Below, one piece after another: positions 1-9,658 of a stretch of DNA of 55,417 nucleotides. A model generated the notes under the pieces. It searched no databases and was not told the origin of the DNA. It saw only the letters and a list, made by a program, of their open reading frames with translations. The translations under genes and the position numbers were made by a program. Every line of letters begins with the position of its first letter. The first letter of the stretch is position 1. The stretch spans positions 1 to 55,417 of the forward strand of contig ADZZ01000124.1 in assembly GCA_000179315.1 (NCBI GenBank), read 5' to 3'. The stretch comes from a delta proteobacterium NaphS2 (GTDB taxonomy: Bacteria; Desulfobacterota; DSM-4660; Desulfatiglandales; Desulfatiglandaceae).

Positions 1-12
1 TCTTTGTTGCAT
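1..12 (-). CDS. Start of a gene leaving the window
   Basis: On the minus strand an ATG at 12-10 is preceded by a strong ribosome binding site (AAAGGAGG about nine bases upstream) and an AT-rich leader. Only four codons (M-Q-Q-R) lie in the window, so the product cannot be named. The start follows the repressor gene at 92-742 on the same strand, so it may be a target of, or co-transcribed with, that repressor. Confidence 0.45.
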
Positions 13-91
13 TTTCTTCGCCTCCTTTTGTAAAGTAAAATAACATATAAATTATAAATATAAACATTTCCGACAAAAAAATTTTTTTTAT

Positions 92-742
92 TCAGCGGTA
101 CTCCCGCGCAACCCACACGACTTTTCCGATGATGCGAGCCATATTCATTTCACTTTCATTCAGGAAAATGGGTGCATAATCCTTGTTGTCGCTTTGAAGC
201 ACCAGGTTGTTTGGATGCTTTTCGACCCTTTTAACCATCACCGTGTCTTCGATGCCCACCGCATAGAGGGCGCCTGCAATAATGGCTTTCTGGGATTCAT
301 CCACCAGAACGGTGTCCCCATCCTTTAACTCCGGCGCCATGCTGTTGCCGAAAATATCCATTAACACCATTGCATCGGCGCTTCCTTTTCGGTTCAGCCA
401 GTCCTTCCTGAAAGCGTAGTACCCTTGAATGTCCGACCCCACCTCAAATGACCCGTCCCCAGCACAAAGACGTGCGTTCACTTTCGGAATTTTTGCAAAT
501 TCATCGTCCTGACATGAGCTGTCTTTCCTCGGACTGCCGATTCCCCTTTCAAGCCAGTCGGGGTTCAACCCGAATTTGCGTGACAGTCCAAGAATCCACC
601 CGGCAGGAATGCTGCCCTTTTTCTTGGCCTGTGTGATAGCGGATCGATTGATTCCCAGAACAGCGGCCAGTTCGGTTTGAGAACGAATGTCCGTTTCAGC
701 GGTAACCCGGTCAAAGAATGACCCGAAGCGATGAGACGTCAT
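92..742 (-). CDS. LexA/CI-type repressor, HTH plus S24 peptidase domain
   Basis: A 216-residue transcriptional repressor with self-cleavage domain. Residues about 1-70 form a phage CI-type helix-turn-helix (TELAAVLGINRSAITQAKKK). Residues about 90-210 form the S24/LexA-like domain, with the nucleophile serine in GNSMAPELKDGD and the general-base lysine in VMVKRVEK. Length and order match CI/C2-like repressors that are cleaved in response to RecA filaments or act as plain repressors. No phage structural genes adjoin it on this side, so it may be a host SOS-like regulator or the edge of an element outside the window. Role inferred from family. Confidence 0.85.
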   Translation of the reverse strand: MTSHRFGSFFDRVTAETDIRSQTELAAVLGINRSAITQAKKKGSIPAGWILGLSRKFGLNPDWLERGIGSPRKDSSCQDDEFAKIPKVNARLCAGDGSFEVGSDIQGYYAFRKDWLNRKGSADAMVLMDIFGNSMAPELKDGDTVLVDESQKAIIAGALYAVGIEDTVMVKRVEKHPNNLVLQSDNKDYAPIFLNESEMNMARIIGKVVWVAREYR

Positions 743-758
743 GAAATCCCTTCCAGTT

Positions 759-825
759 GGACAAAATAAACAAATTGGTTATATAAATAAACTATTTTTC
801 CGTCCCTGTCAAGCTTTTTTTGTCC
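759..825. promoter_or_regulatory. Candidate operator/promoter region of the S24 repressor
   Basis: The AT-rich 85-bp gap upstream of the repressor contains GGACAAAA at 759-766 and its inverted counterpart TTTTGTCC at 818-825, bracketing a TATA-rich stretch. Such a dyad in front of a CI/LexA-like gene suggests autoregulation. No footprint or second instance supports it. Confidence 0.3.
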
Positions 826-827
826 AT

Positions 828-1628
828 TCATATTTTTTCATCTTCTGTTCGAACCATCACCGGCTGTTCCACAAATTCCGAAAGGGGCAGAACCTCTAAA
901 TCCCGGTCTTTGATGCCCTGAAGTATTTTATCGATTTCACAAAGCCAGAACAGCAATGCGCCATCCTTTTTCGGCATCACATCATGAAGCGCAACAATAT
1001 GGCCGCGCTGCAGATGTTTGAGCACCCGTCTTGAAAGGCCCTTTAGCCGTCTGTTTCCCATATCCGGCCCGCGGCAGCTGAAATTGACCGTGACCATTCC
1101 CAGTTTCTCGAGCACTCCCTGGAGTTTAGGGTTGGTGATGCCCACCGGGGGGCGAAACGCCAGGGTTTTCACATGGAACACCGCCAGTAGTTCCTGTACG
1201 GCGTTGATTTCGTCGTAAAGATATCGGCTGCTCTTGAGCATGCAAAAATTATCGTGGCGGTAGGTATGGTTTCCCAGTAAATGGCCCTTCTCAAGTATTT
1301 TTTCGATTAAATGCGGATGGGCGGCCACTTTCTTTCCCACGACAAAGAAGGTGGCCTTGACCCCATGCCGGTCCAGAAGGGCCAGCAACGGGCCAGTACT
1401 GAATGGGTCTGGGCCGTCGTCAAACGTAAGACTCACGGCCTTATATCTGGATTTTCCACGGCTGATGACGGGGACAAAAAAGCCGAGCCGGGGCAGAAAG
1501 GGTGCGATCATGCAGACGCCCACGAACAGAAAGAGCGGCAGCACCGCCAGAAAAGATCCATAAAAGGCCGGCACCAGCGCCGAAGAAAAGCAAATGATGC
1601 CCAATTTGTGCGCTTTGGAAATGAACAA
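828..1628 (-). CDS. Polysaccharide deacetylase (NodB homology, CE4)
   Basis: A 266-residue enzyme of the carbohydrate esterase 4 family, which removes N- or O-acetyl groups from amino-sugar polymers. Two hydrophobic segments at the N terminus (residues about 8-50) suggest membrane anchoring with the catalytic domain outside the cytoplasm. The metal motif TFDDGPDP (near residue 68) and the HTYRHD motif (near 120) are both present, as is the late LHDV motif. Translation probably starts at a TTG three bases after the stop of the upstream MMPL gene, with AAGGA in front, so the two are coupled. The pair may modify and export an envelope lipid or glycan; the substrate is unknown. Confidence 0.85.
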   Translation of the reverse strand: MFISKAHKLGIICFSSALVPAFYGSFLAVLPLFLFVGVCMIAPFLPRLGFFVPVISRGKSRYKAVSLTFDDGPDPFSTGPLLALLDRHGVKATFFVVGKKVAAHPHLIEKILEKGHLLGNHTYRHDNFCMLKSSRYLYDEINAVQELLAVFHVKTLAFRPPVGITNPKLQGVLEKLGMVTVNFSCRGPDMGNRRLKGLSRRVLKHLQRGHIVALHDVMPKKDGALLFWLCEIDKILQGIKDRDLEVLPLSEFVEQPVMVRTEDEKI

Positions 1629-1631
1629 CCG

Positions 1632-4600
1632 TCAATCCTTTTCAGCCATTAACCAGACGGATTCTCCTTTTTTTCCGGAAGGGACACTTTCTTTTATCTT
1701 AAAACCGGTTTCTTCGATCAAACGTGAAATGTTCTCAATGGATCTGTCATGGAGCTCCACATGGGAAAACCTGAGTTTAAACGCTTCCAGTTTCCATAAC
1801 CACGAATGCTGCCCGTCCGAAGGTACAGCCACGCGAATAAGAAGGCACCCCCTCTCTTTCAGATGCTTGTAAAGACGTCTGAGGGTGAGGGAAAACGCTT
1901 CATCCGACAAATAGTGGGCCATATCCAGCATCATGGCCATATCGGCTGGGTCCGGCGCATTTGGAATATTGGGTGCGGCATCCTGTTTCACACCGCCTCT
2001 CTTGCCCATTGCTTTGGATGCCACCCGAACCCTTTCCCCATCCGGATCAATGCCGTAAACCATTGCCTTCGGGAATCGCTCCAGGAGCCAGCAGGCCGGC
2101 ACGCCGTAACCGGTACCGATATCCAGGATTATCCATGGGTTAACATCACCACTGAAGAACCGGGGCAACGCTTTAAACATGGGGTCGGTCATCATTTTAA
2201 CCCGCGCAAAACACCTGGGATAGGCCTCCATGTGACGGTATCGCCTGAGGACTGCCCGGAACAGGGACAACGGTTTGCCGGTTCTTTCAGCAGGAGTGCG
2301 AAACAGGAATTTGAGAATCGGCGGCAAAATAACAAAAGCCCCCGCCAGGGAGTAGGTAATTCCCAGCAGCGACGTCAGACCGGCACTTATCAAAAGCGCA
2401 TGCCGGGAAAAACACAAAACCCCGAAGCCGATGATGGTGGAGAACGCCGCCATAAAGATAGTCATCTTGATCAATTGAAAAGAAGGATGGTCCTGGACAC
2501 CATATCGTTGGTAGGCTCTGACCATAAACAGTGAATAATCAATTCCCATGCCAAGCACCACGATGGAGAGCATCAATCCGGGGATATCCAGAGGGTGCCC
2601 AAGAAGGTTCAGGGTGCCCAGTGTGCAGACAAGGGCAAATAGAACCGGGATAAGCGCAGCCAGTACCAGGTGCCAGTCCAGGAAGTAAATAAAAAGAAGA
2701 ATGATAATGCTCAGAGCGATGATCCACAACATCCTTAAAAAAGTTGAAAACAGCAGGCCGCCCAGCCGTTGGGAAAAAAAGGTGGGATCGAATATTTTGC
2801 CCAACGACCCGTATCGCGCATAAAAGGCCTGGGCGTCATAAGCGGGTCCCGGTTTCAAATTGGAAAACTGAACCCAAAGGGTCTTGGCGGGATTTTGCTT
2901 TATACCCAGCATATCATGAAATTGCGCCGGTATTTTCGTGGCATCCGCCTGATCGTTGTATTTTGTAAGGGTCTCAAGGAAAGGAGCAAAAGCATCCCGG
3001 CGAAATCCCGTTTCCGCGGATGCATTTTCCAGGTCTTCTTTTAAACGGTCAATCCGCTCTTTGCTCCAGAAAGACCGCCATGCCGAAAGATTCTCCATTG
3101 CCCGCTTTCCACCCGGAAAGACCATGGTTGGTATGAAGCCGGTGGTCAGCACACCGGAGGCAAGATCGTGGTTCAGCATCGGCAGCAGTTTGTCTCCCGT
3201 GGCCTGAAGATCAGAGACATGTTCTCCCGCGGTCATAAGGAAAATGTTTTCAAAGATGCCCTCGCCCCAGACGCGGTTAAAGGTTTTCTCCGCGGCAAGG
3301 GTTTTTTGGCTGACGGTATTCATGGCGTTTAGACTCACGAGGAATTCGGGTCGGGCAAAAAAAATCATAAAAACGCCCAGCAGCGCCATAAAAAAAATAC
3401 CCTTTTTGCCGAATCCGGTGAGTTTTTCCACGCCTTTTCGAAGGGGCAAGGTCCTAGGAGGGGCCGACGGCATTTCGGGAAAAACCATTGGAAAAACCAG
3501 GTGAACAAATAAAAACGAAAACCCGATGCCCATGGCCGAGAACAGGCCCAGTTGTTCAAAAATAGGAAAGTCGGAAAACAAAAGGGCACCGAAGGCGCCC
3601 ATGGTGGTAAGGGCCGTCAGCAGTCCAACGGAACGGATCTCGCGAGCCGCCATTTTGCCTGTTGTGATTTCCGGACGGTCCAGAAACAGTAAAAATGCGA
3701 TGCCGTGGTCCACGGTGATGGCAATAACCGCGCCACCGAAGCCCAGGGCCATGATGGAGAGGGATGGCTCCAGAAGGGCAAGCACGAAAAGCGCGGCGGC
3801 GGACCCGAAAATGGCCGGCAGAAAAGCAAAAAGCCCCAACAGGGGCCTGGGAAAGGCGAAAATCAGCAACAGTGCAATCCCCAGACTGGCCAGAAAAATG
3901 GCTTTTTCGCTATCCTCTCTGGCGATGACTTCATTGTCCAGCGCCACCCGATAGGCACCCATGGGCGTCAGGGCAACCGGATTTTCATTATCTCCATACT
4001 GATGGGACAATTCCCGGCCGATGGTCTGGAAAAGCGCGGACAACTGACGCGCAAGCTGCGTATCCATGCCCGATCCGGAAGGCGTGGCAATCAACAGAAG
4101 GTGTTTTCCATCGGAAGAGATGAGTTGGCCTCCCAAAAATCGAACGTTTTTCGAAGGCGACAGGGAAGAAAGGCGGGCCAAAACCTTGTTTGAGATTGCC
4201 AGAGGGTCTTTCGAAATGGACGCGGCACGACCGATTCCTTCCAGATCCAGCAGCTTATTGTGATCGTTCCTGATGGTTCGGTTGACATTTTCCGTTGTCA
4301 ACAGGGGAGCCACTTCCTCTTGAAGTTGTGTTCTATCGAACAGGATCGGCAGATTATTCAGGATATGGGACAATAGATCCGGCATTATTTTTGCGTATTG
4401 CTTAAAACCCACTTGCTCAAAGAGACCGCTTTCCCTCAGCTTTTGTTCTACAAACCGCCCGCAGGCCAACAGAACTGCCGGATCTTCCTTTTGAATGCCG
4501 ATATCGATCACCAGACGGTCCTGAACGGAAGGATTCTTGAGAACATGCTCGGCATCTGCAATCACCGGGTCATGCCGGGGCAGGTATTTCGTGACGTCGG

Positions 4601-4697
4601 CATCGATTTCCATGCGATAAAAAGCAGCGGCCAGGAGCGCTGCCGTTACGGCCAACACCGCCAATAGACAGGGAAAGTTGATTCTGATTGATTTCAT
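1632..4697 (-). CDS. MMPL/RND-family exporter fused to a SAM methyltransferase
   Basis: A 1021-residue protein. The first about 790 residues form an MMPL-type RND transporter: an N-terminal membrane helix, a periplasmic loop, a bundle of helices around residues 260-420, a second loop and a second bundle around 640-790 (GMGIDYSLFMVRAY is characteristic). The last about 200 residues are a class I methyltransferase with the SAM-binding motif LDIGTGYG and an acidic end of the next strand (YGIDPD). MMPL proteins move lipids or polyketide-like products across the inner membrane. A covalently attached methyltransferase suggests that the cargo is methylated during export. The deacetylase gene follows after three bases. 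The fused domain is real in the reading frame; its substrate is inference. Confidence 0.85.
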   Translation of the reverse strand: MKSIRINFPCLLAVLAVTAALLAAAFYRMEIDADVTKYLPRHDPVIADAEHVLKNPSVQDRLVIDIGIQKEDPAVLLACGRFVEQKLRESGLFEQVGFKQYAKIMPDLLSHILNNLPILFDRTQLQEEVAPLLTTENVNRTIRNDHNKLLDLEGIGRAASISKDPLAISNKVLARLSSLSPSKNVRFLGGQLISSDGKHLLLIATPSGSGMDTQLARQLSALFQTIGRELSHQYGDNENPVALTPMGAYRVALDNEVIAREDSEKAIFLASLGIALLLIFAFPRPLLGLFAFLPAIFGSAAALFVLALLEPSLSIMALGFGGAVIAITVDHGIAFLLFLDRPEITTGKMAAREIRSVGLLTALTTMGAFGALLFSDFPIFEQLGLFSAMGIGFSFLFVHLVFPMVFPEMPSAPPRTLPLRKGVEKLTGFGKKGIFFMALLGVFMIFFARPEFLVSLNAMNTVSQKTLAAEKTFNRVWGEGIFENIFLMTAGEHVSDLQATGDKLLPMLNHDLASGVLTTGFIPTMVFPGGKRAMENLSAWRSFWSKERIDRLKEDLENASAETGFRRDAFAPFLETLTKYNDQADATKIPAQFHDMLGIKQNPAKTLWVQFSNLKPGPAYDAQAFYARYGSLGKIFDPTFFSQRLGGLLFSTFLRMLWIIALSIIILLFIYFLDWHLVLAALIPVLFALVCTLGTLNLLGHPLDIPGLMLSIVVLGMGIDYSLFMVRAYQRYGVQDHPSFQLIKMTIFMAAFSTIIGFGVLCFSRHALLISAGLTSLLGITYSLAGAFVILPPILKFLFRTPAERTGKPLSLFRAVLRRYRHMEAYPRCFARVKMMTDPMFKALPRFFSGDVNPWIILDIGTGYGVPACWLLERFPKAMVYGIDPDGERVRVASKAMGKRGGVKQDAAPNIPNAPDPADMAMMLDMAHYLSDEAFSLTLRRLYKHLKERGCLLIRVAVPSDGQHSWLWKLEAFKLRFSHVELHDRSIENISRLIEETGFKIKESVPSGKKGESVWLMAEKD

Positions 4698-4778
4698 TGT
4701 GGTTGCTTATATAGCCGGTTTAGCGTTATAAAGTTATTTTTTCCAAAAAATCATCCTGTCATTTTTTGATGGAAACCA

Positions 4779-5183
4779 ATGAACCCCATCAGCCGGAAAA
4801 TCTTAAGAAGAGCAGCCGACAGCAAATTTGTGAAACGGGCCATCGCCGAAAAGGCCGACCTGAGCCCTTTCAGGGAGAGGCCGAGTCCTCGGGCCATCGC
4901 GGGAATATCGGCTATCGGCATCAGCTATATTATCGGTTGGCCGGCGGTGGCGTTTTTGGGGGCGGTGGCCATCCATTTCAAAAAGCCGTTAATTGCGGTC
5001 ATCGGAGGTCCGGTGACCTACGGCCTTTCCCACCTGGTTTTCATTCTGGGAATGTATCTGGCGGGCGCCGATTACACAAGAATCTTTTTAAGGTGGGCCA
5101 CAAGAAAGGTGATGGAAAGGTTCATGGAAAACTTCCATAAGGATGAAAATGAAAAATCCGAAAGGTTTAAACCGAAAAAATAG
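4779..5183 (+). CDS. Small membrane protein, unknown function
   Basis: A 134-residue basic protein divergent from the exporter gene. It has two or three hydrophobic stretches (about residues 42-62 and 68-98, including IGISYIIGWPAVAFLGAVAI) and charged ends. I recognise no catalytic motif. Its ribosome binding site is weak (GATGGAAA). The 81-bp divergent gap to the exporter would hold promoters for both genes, so a role in the same envelope process is possible but unproven. Confidence 0.6.
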   Translation: MNPISRKILRRAADSKFVKRAIAEKADLSPFRERPSPRAIAGISAIGISYIIGWPAVAFLGAVAIHFKKPLIAVIGGPVTYGLSHLVFILGMYLAGADYTRIFLRWATRKVMERFMENFHKDENEKSERFKPKK

Positions 5184-5192
5184 TCTCTGCTC

Positions 5193-6569
5193 TCAGGTGA
5201 AGATCTTGCCCGGGTTGAGGATCCCTTTTGGATCAAAGGCTTTCTTGATCCGCTTCATCAGTTGAATACCCTCGACGGGAATTTCCATTGCCAGATAAGG
5301 CGCTTTGGCAATGCCGATGCCGTGCTCCCCTGTAATGGTGCCACCCATTTGAATGACCTTTTCAAAAAGCGCTCTCACAATGGCATAACCGTTTTCCAAT
5401 TGAACGGGAGCTTCCTTGTCAAGCATGACGTTCACATGGATGTTTCCATCCCCTGCATGGCCGAATGCGGGAATGGGAAGCCCGTATTTTCGGGATACCG
5501 AATCCAAAAATAAAACCAGTTCCGCCAGGCGGCTTCTGGGAACCACAATATCTTCATTGATTTTGTGAGGTCCTAATTTGTAAAGAGACGGCGATACGTT
5601 GCGTCGCGCTTCCCAGAGCCCTTCCGCACTTTCATCATCGGCTGCCCCTTGAAATGCCATGGCGCCGCAATGCCCGCATAAATCTTCTATGATGCGTGCC
5701 TCCTGCGCCACCAGATCCGGATTGCCGTCCACTTCGATCAGGAGCATGGCGCCGGAATTCCTGGGCAGATCGAGGTGCATCTCTGCCCTCACACAATCGA
5801 TGCACAACCGGTCCATGAACTCCAAAATGGCAGGGACAATTCTTTTCCGGGTCATCTCCGAAACGGTCTGCACCGCCATGGATACGTTTTCAAAAAAAGC
5901 AACCATGGTGCGTTTGGTCTCGGGTTTCGGGATCAGACGAAGGGTCATGGCCGTGATCACAGCAAGGGTTCCTTCTGATCCCGCGATCAATCGCACCAGA
6001 TCGTAACCCGCAACCCCTTTCCGGGTTTCCACCCCTGTCCCGATGATTTCCCCGGTGGGGAGCACAATGGTCAAACCCAGAACATAGTCCCGGGTGACAC
6101 CGTATTTAACGGCCCTGAGCCCACCGGCGCATTCCGCAATATTGCCCCCGAGGGTCGAGACTTTCAAGCTGGCCGGATCGGGCGGATAAAAAAGACCCAC
6201 CGCCTCCACGGCCTGCTGGAGATCGGCGGTGATGACCCCGGGTTCAGCTTTTGCCACCAGGTTTTCCCGGTCTACGGACAGGATCCGGTTCAGGCGGTCC
6301 ATGGCCAGCACCACACCCCCTTGAACCGGTACCGCGCCGCCGCTCATCCCCGTACCCGCCCCCCTGGGCACAACGGGCAATCCGTTCTCTGTTGCCAAAG
6401 CAAGAATGCGGGAGATTTGTTCGTTGTTTGAAGGAAATGCCACCCCATCGGGCATGCGGGCCATTTTGGTGGCATCGGCGGAAAATTCGGCCATCTGCTC
6501 TTGATCGGTGATCAGATTTTCTTCGCCGACAATTCCGGATATTTCCTTAAGAAGGGCTGTTGAAATCAT
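5193..6569 (-). CDS. glcD: FAD-linked 2-hydroxyacid oxidase/dehydrogenase, GlcD-like
   Basis: A 458-residue flavoprotein of the FAD-binding type 4 / vanillyl-alcohol oxidase superfamily. The FAD-phosphate motif PRGAGTGMSGG is at residues about 77-87 and the C-terminal domain has the family signature around FGHAGDGNIHVNVM and TITGEHGIGIAK. This family oxidises glycolate or D-lactate to the 2-oxoacid and passes electrons to the quinone pool or to Fe-S partner subunits. No GlcE/GlcF neighbour is seen, so it could be a stand-alone D-lactate dehydrogenase. Its ATG overlaps the recR stop (ATGA), which implies translational coupling. Confidence 0.88.
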   Translation of the reverse strand: MISTALLKEISGIVGEENLITDQEQMAEFSADATKMARMPDGVAFPSNNEQISRILALATENGLPVVPRGAGTGMSGGAVPVQGGVVLAMDRLNRILSVDRENLVAKAEPGVITADLQQAVEAVGLFYPPDPASLKVSTLGGNIAECAGGLRAVKYGVTRDYVLGLTIVLPTGEIIGTGVETRKGVAGYDLVRLIAGSEGTLAVITAMTLRLIPKPETKRTMVAFFENVSMAVQTVSEMTRKRIVPAILEFMDRLCIDCVRAEMHLDLPRNSGAMLLIEVDGNPDLVAQEARIIEDLCGHCGAMAFQGAADDESAEGLWEARRNVSPSLYKLGPHKINEDIVVPRSRLAELVLFLDSVSRKYGLPIPAFGHAGDGNIHVNVMLDKEAPVQLENGYAIVRALFEKVIQMGGTITGEHGIGIAKAPYLAMEIPVEGIQLMKRIKKAFDPKGILNPGKIFT

Positions 6570-7177
6570 CGCGGAACTTGAACACGCCGCTTCAGGGCAT
6601 GCTGGAGGGTCATGGTGTCCATGAACTTGAGGTCTCCCCCCATGGGTACGCCCAAAGCGATCCGTGTAACATTAATGGCCGGATGCTTTTCCGAAATCAA
6701 TGCGGAAATGAAGGATGCGGTGGTTTCACCGCCGGTGGTGGGATTGGTTGCCAGAATAATCTCTTTAATTTGTTCCCGTTCAAGCCGTCCCAGTAGTTTT
6801 TCGATCCGCAAATCCTCGGGGCCGACGCCATCCAGAGGGGAAAGCACGCCGTGCAGCACATGGTACCGGCCCCTGTAAACACCGGATTCTTCCAGAGCCA
6901 TTTGATCGCCGGGCGTTTCAACCACGCAAATGGTGCCGTCGGCTCGTTGGCCGTCCCGGCAGATTGCACAGGGGTCTTCATCGGTCAGGTTGAAACAGAT
7001 GGAACAAAAATGGATTTTTTCTTTGACGTCGATCAGGCTCCGGGCCAAACTCTCTGCCAGTTCGCGATTACTCCGTAAAATAAAAAGTGCCATGCGTGTG
7101 GCGGATTTTTGGCCAATGCCCGGAAGCTTGGTAAATTGATCGACCAGTTTAACTAAAGGTTCAGGATAAATTCCCAT
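6566..7177 (-). CDS. recR: Recombination mediator RecR
   Basis: A 203-residue protein of full family length. It has the N-terminal helix-hairpin-helix (LPGIGQKSATRMAL), a four-cysteine zinc motif (CSICFNLTDEDPCAIC) and a Toprim domain (ICVVETPGD) followed by a Walker-B-like end. RecR works with RecO and RecF to load RecA on gapped DNA. The order dnaX-ybaB-recR on one strand is the classical bacterial arrangement and supports the call. Confidence 0.97.
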   Translation of the reverse strand: MGIYPEPLVKLVDQFTKLPGIGQKSATRMALFILRSNRELAESLARSLIDVKEKIHFCSICFNLTDEDPCAICRDGQRADGTICVVETPGDQMALEESGVYRGRYHVLHGVLSPLDGVGPEDLRIEKLLGRLEREQIKEIILATNPTTGGETTASFISALISEKHPAINVTRIALGVPMGGDLKFMDTMTLQHALKRRVQVPR

Positions 7178-7220
7178 GGGTCATCCCGTTCTTCATTCGC
7201 TGTTTGTCTCTAAACCCCCA

Positions 7221-7550
7221 TCAGGTGAAGCTGGGCATTCCCGGAATGTTCATTCCCTTGGTAAGCTCACCCATCCCGTTATTCATCATATCCCGGGCCT
7301 GTGTCAGCGCATCGTTGGCCGCTGCCATAACCAGATCTTCCAGCATTTCCACATCTTCCGGATCGACCACTTCCCGATCTATCTTGATGGAAATGAGTTC
7401 CTGTTTTCCATTGGCCACGACGGAAACCATACCGCCCCCGGCAGAGGCCTCAACGGTCTTTTCCCCCAGCTCTTCCTGGAGTTTGGTCATCTTGGACTGA
7501 AATTTCTGGGCTTGTTTCATCAACTGCCCCATGTTCGGCATGCCTTTCAT
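7221..7550 (-). CDS. ybaB: YbaB/EbfC nucleoid-associated protein
   Basis: A 109-residue small DNA-binding protein with the family pattern: N-terminal [22 protein letters not shown] coiled region followed by [20 protein letters not shown] and a C-terminal [11 protein letters not shown]. It binds DNA as a tweezer-shaped dimer and usually lies between dnaX and recR, as here. The start is supported by AAGGAGG about eight bases upstream. Confidence 0.95.
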   Translation of the reverse strand: MKGMPNMGQLMKQAQKFQSKMTKLQEELGEKTVEASAGGGMVSVVANGKQELISIKIDREVVDPEDVEMLEDLVMAAANDALTQARDMMNNGMGELTKGMNIPGMPSFT

Positions 7551-7582
7551 TTGGATACCTCCTTGATTATTTATTCTCCAAT

Positions 7583-9277
7583 TTACTTATTGATTAATTT
7601 GCCTTCAAACAATTCCAGAACGTTTTGGGCCACATCCCGAACTTCAGGGGGAAGTTCGTCGGATGCTTCGGTTCTGTTTTTGCCTTTGTCGTTGCGGGCA
7701 GCACGTTCTTTTTCGCCAGCTGATGCAATGGGCCTGGCGGTAATCTTCACCCGGATATCCCTCTTAAAAAAGGTGCGGCAATATTCCGCCAGTTGATCTC
7801 GTTTGTCCTGTTCTTCAAAATAGCCGGAGGAAAATTTCTGATTGCCGTTTGCAATTTCCAGCAAATCTTCAGTGAGTGCCTTAAAATGCCAGTCTTTGAG
7901 GATAGTGTAAAGCATTTTACTCTTGCTTGAAACGAACTGAAGAAACGCCTCCCAGCCCTTTTCGCCGTCCAAGGCCGAATCTGTTGTGCCTTTCGGGTCA
8001 GCGGTATGGGGCGGGGTGTCCTTACCGGATGCGGGTTTTTCCGCATGATCATCTAGAACGGCTTTGGGAGTCCAGTTGATGGGTGGATCCAGGACGGTCT
8101 TTCCGTCTTCTCCGTGCGTTTCGGGTGGAAGAGAGAGCAGCCTCTTTTCCAGAAAGGCCATTTTTTTCATGATGTCGTCAAAGGACAGGTATTCTCCCAA
8201 CGTGCAGAGCTTGATCAGCGTGGCTTCCAGTACCAGTCGCGGATAGGTTGAAAACCTGAGGGCGTCTTCCCTGCTGATGAGAAAGTTCAACACAACCTGC
8301 AGTTTTTCCGTTCCGGCCATTTCGGCCTGACGTCTGATCTCCTTCCTGTCGCTCTCACTCATGTCGATGAGGTTTTCCTCAGGTGCAATCAGACTTACCA
8401 GCAGGTTTCTAAACTGCGCCATGAGCGCACGATAGAATTCCTTGATGTCATACCCCCGACTGTATACTTTTTCCACAACGGCCAGGCATCTCGGCGCGGC
8501 GCCTTCAATGATGGCGGAAGACGACTCGAAAATGAGGCCGCGATCGATGATACCCAAAATCTCCGGCACCTGATCATCCGAGACCTTGTCCCCGGCAAAG
8601 GAGACCACCTGATCCAGAAGGCTTTCCGCGTCCCTCATGCTCCCTTCCGCTTCCCTTGCAATCATGGCAAGGGCCGTGGTGCCGATGGCGACGCCCTCAT
8701 GCCCGGATATTTTTTCCAGATAGGCAACGATTTTTTGCAGCGCAATCCGCTTGAAGTCAAACCGTTGACAACGGGAAAGGATCGTGATGGGAACCTTGTG
8801 AGATTCGGTGGTCGCAAAGATGAACTTGACATGGGGTGGCGGCTCTTCCAGGGTTTTCAAAAGCGCGTTAAAGGCGGGAAGGGTCAGCATGTGGACTTCG
8901 TCAATGACATAAATCCGATAGCGGCTGGCGGAGGGCATGTATCGGGCGCTTTCCCGAAGTTCCCGAATCTCGTCGATACCCCGGTTGGAAGCGCCGTCAA
9001 TTTCCTGGACATCGACGGAATTACCCTCCGTTATTTCCCGGCATGACCTGCACCGGTTGCAGGGTATACCCGGTTCACCCTCGGCACAGTTGATGGCTTT
9101 TGCAAAGATCCTGGCAACCGATGTCTTGCCCACGCCCCTGGGTCCACCGAAAATATAGGCATGCGCCAACCTGCCGGTTTTGATGGCATTCACCAAAGTC
9201 TGGGTAATGTGCTCCTGGCCGATGACATCCTCGAAAACCTGTGGACGCCATTTTCTGGCAAGAACTTCGTAAGGCAT
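7583..9277 (-). CDS. dnaX: DNA polymerase III gamma/tau subunit
   Basis: Clamp-loader ATPase. The N terminus reads [20 protein letters not shown]; Walker A is [10 protein letters not shown], the four-cysteine zinc module is CNRCRSC with flanking cysteines, Walker B is VIDEVHML, and the SRC sensor motif is ILSRCQRF. After domain III (about residue 370) comes a low-complexity linker and a C-terminal domain, a tau-like layout. I prefer the ATG at 9277 because family members begin M-x-Y-x-V-L-A-R-K-W; an in-frame GTG at 9292 is the alternative. No obvious slippery A-tract for a gamma product is seen. Confidence 0.95.
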   Translation of the reverse strand: MPYEVLARKWRPQVFEDVIGQEHITQTLVNAIKTGRLAHAYIFGGPRGVGKTSVARIFAKAINCAEGEPGIPCNRCRSCREITEGNSVDVQEIDGASNRGIDEIRELRESARYMPSASRYRIYVIDEVHMLTLPAFNALLKTLEEPPPHVKFIFATTESHKVPITILSRCQRFDFKRIALQKIVAYLEKISGHEGVAIGTTALAMIAREAEGSMRDAESLLDQVVSFAGDKVSDDQVPEILGIIDRGLIFESSSAIIEGAAPRCLAVVEKVYSRGYDIKEFYRALMAQFRNLLVSLIAPEENLIDMSESDRKEIRRQAEMAGTEKLQVVLNFLISREDALRFSTYPRLVLEATLIKLCTLGEYLSFDDIMKKMAFLEKRLLSLPPETHGEDGKTVLDPPINWTPKAVLDDHAEKPASGKDTPPHTADPKGTTDSALDGEKGWEAFLQFVSSKSKMLYTILKDWHFKALTEDLLEIANGNQKFSSGYFEEQDKRDQLAEYCRTFFKRDIRVKITARPIASAGEKERAARNDKGKNRTEASDELPPEVRDVAQNVLELFEGKLINK

Positions 9278-9395
9278 TTTCTTACAACTCACAAAGGGCT
9301 GAAAAAATCATTCGGAAAGTCGGCTTGGGCGGGTCGGCCCTTCAAGAAATCATGAGGACAATGCAAATTCAGTGAAGACAACAGATTCAAATGTA

Positions 9396-9489
9396 TGGCG
9401 GAGAGAGAGGGATTCGAACCCTCGGTACCACGGTTAGCAGTACACGCGATTTCCAGTCGCGCTCCTTCGGCCAGCTCGGACATCTCTCC
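9396..9489 (-). tRNA. tRNA-Ser(GGA)
   Basis: Minus-strand 94-nt tRNA with seven-base acceptor stem (GGAGAGA/TCTCTCC), long variable arm typical of tRNA-Ser, T-loop GGTTCGAATCC, anticodon GGA in the loop CTGGAAA, and a genomically encoded 3' CCA at 9398-9396. Confidence 0.96.
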
Positions 9490-9562
9490 TTATTCAATTT
9501 TCAAATGAAAAAACCCAAACCACCCACCATCGGAAAAAGAACGAAACCGCCACGTTAGTAAC

Positions 9563-9658
9563 TGGCGGAGAGGGTGGGATTCGAACCCACGTGCCCCGCT
9601 CTTCACGGGACAAGTCGATTTCGAGTCGACCCCGTTACGGCCACTTCGGTACCTCTCC
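9563..9658 (-). tRNA. tRNA-Ser(CGA)
   Basis: Minus-strand tRNA of 96 nt with acceptor stem GGAGAGG/CCTCTCC, long variable arm, T-loop GGTTCGAATCC, anticodon CGA in CTCGAAA and encoded CCA. Its 5' end overlaps the last 24 bases of tadA, so tRNA processing must cut inside the tadA coding region of any joint transcript. Confidence 0.96.
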
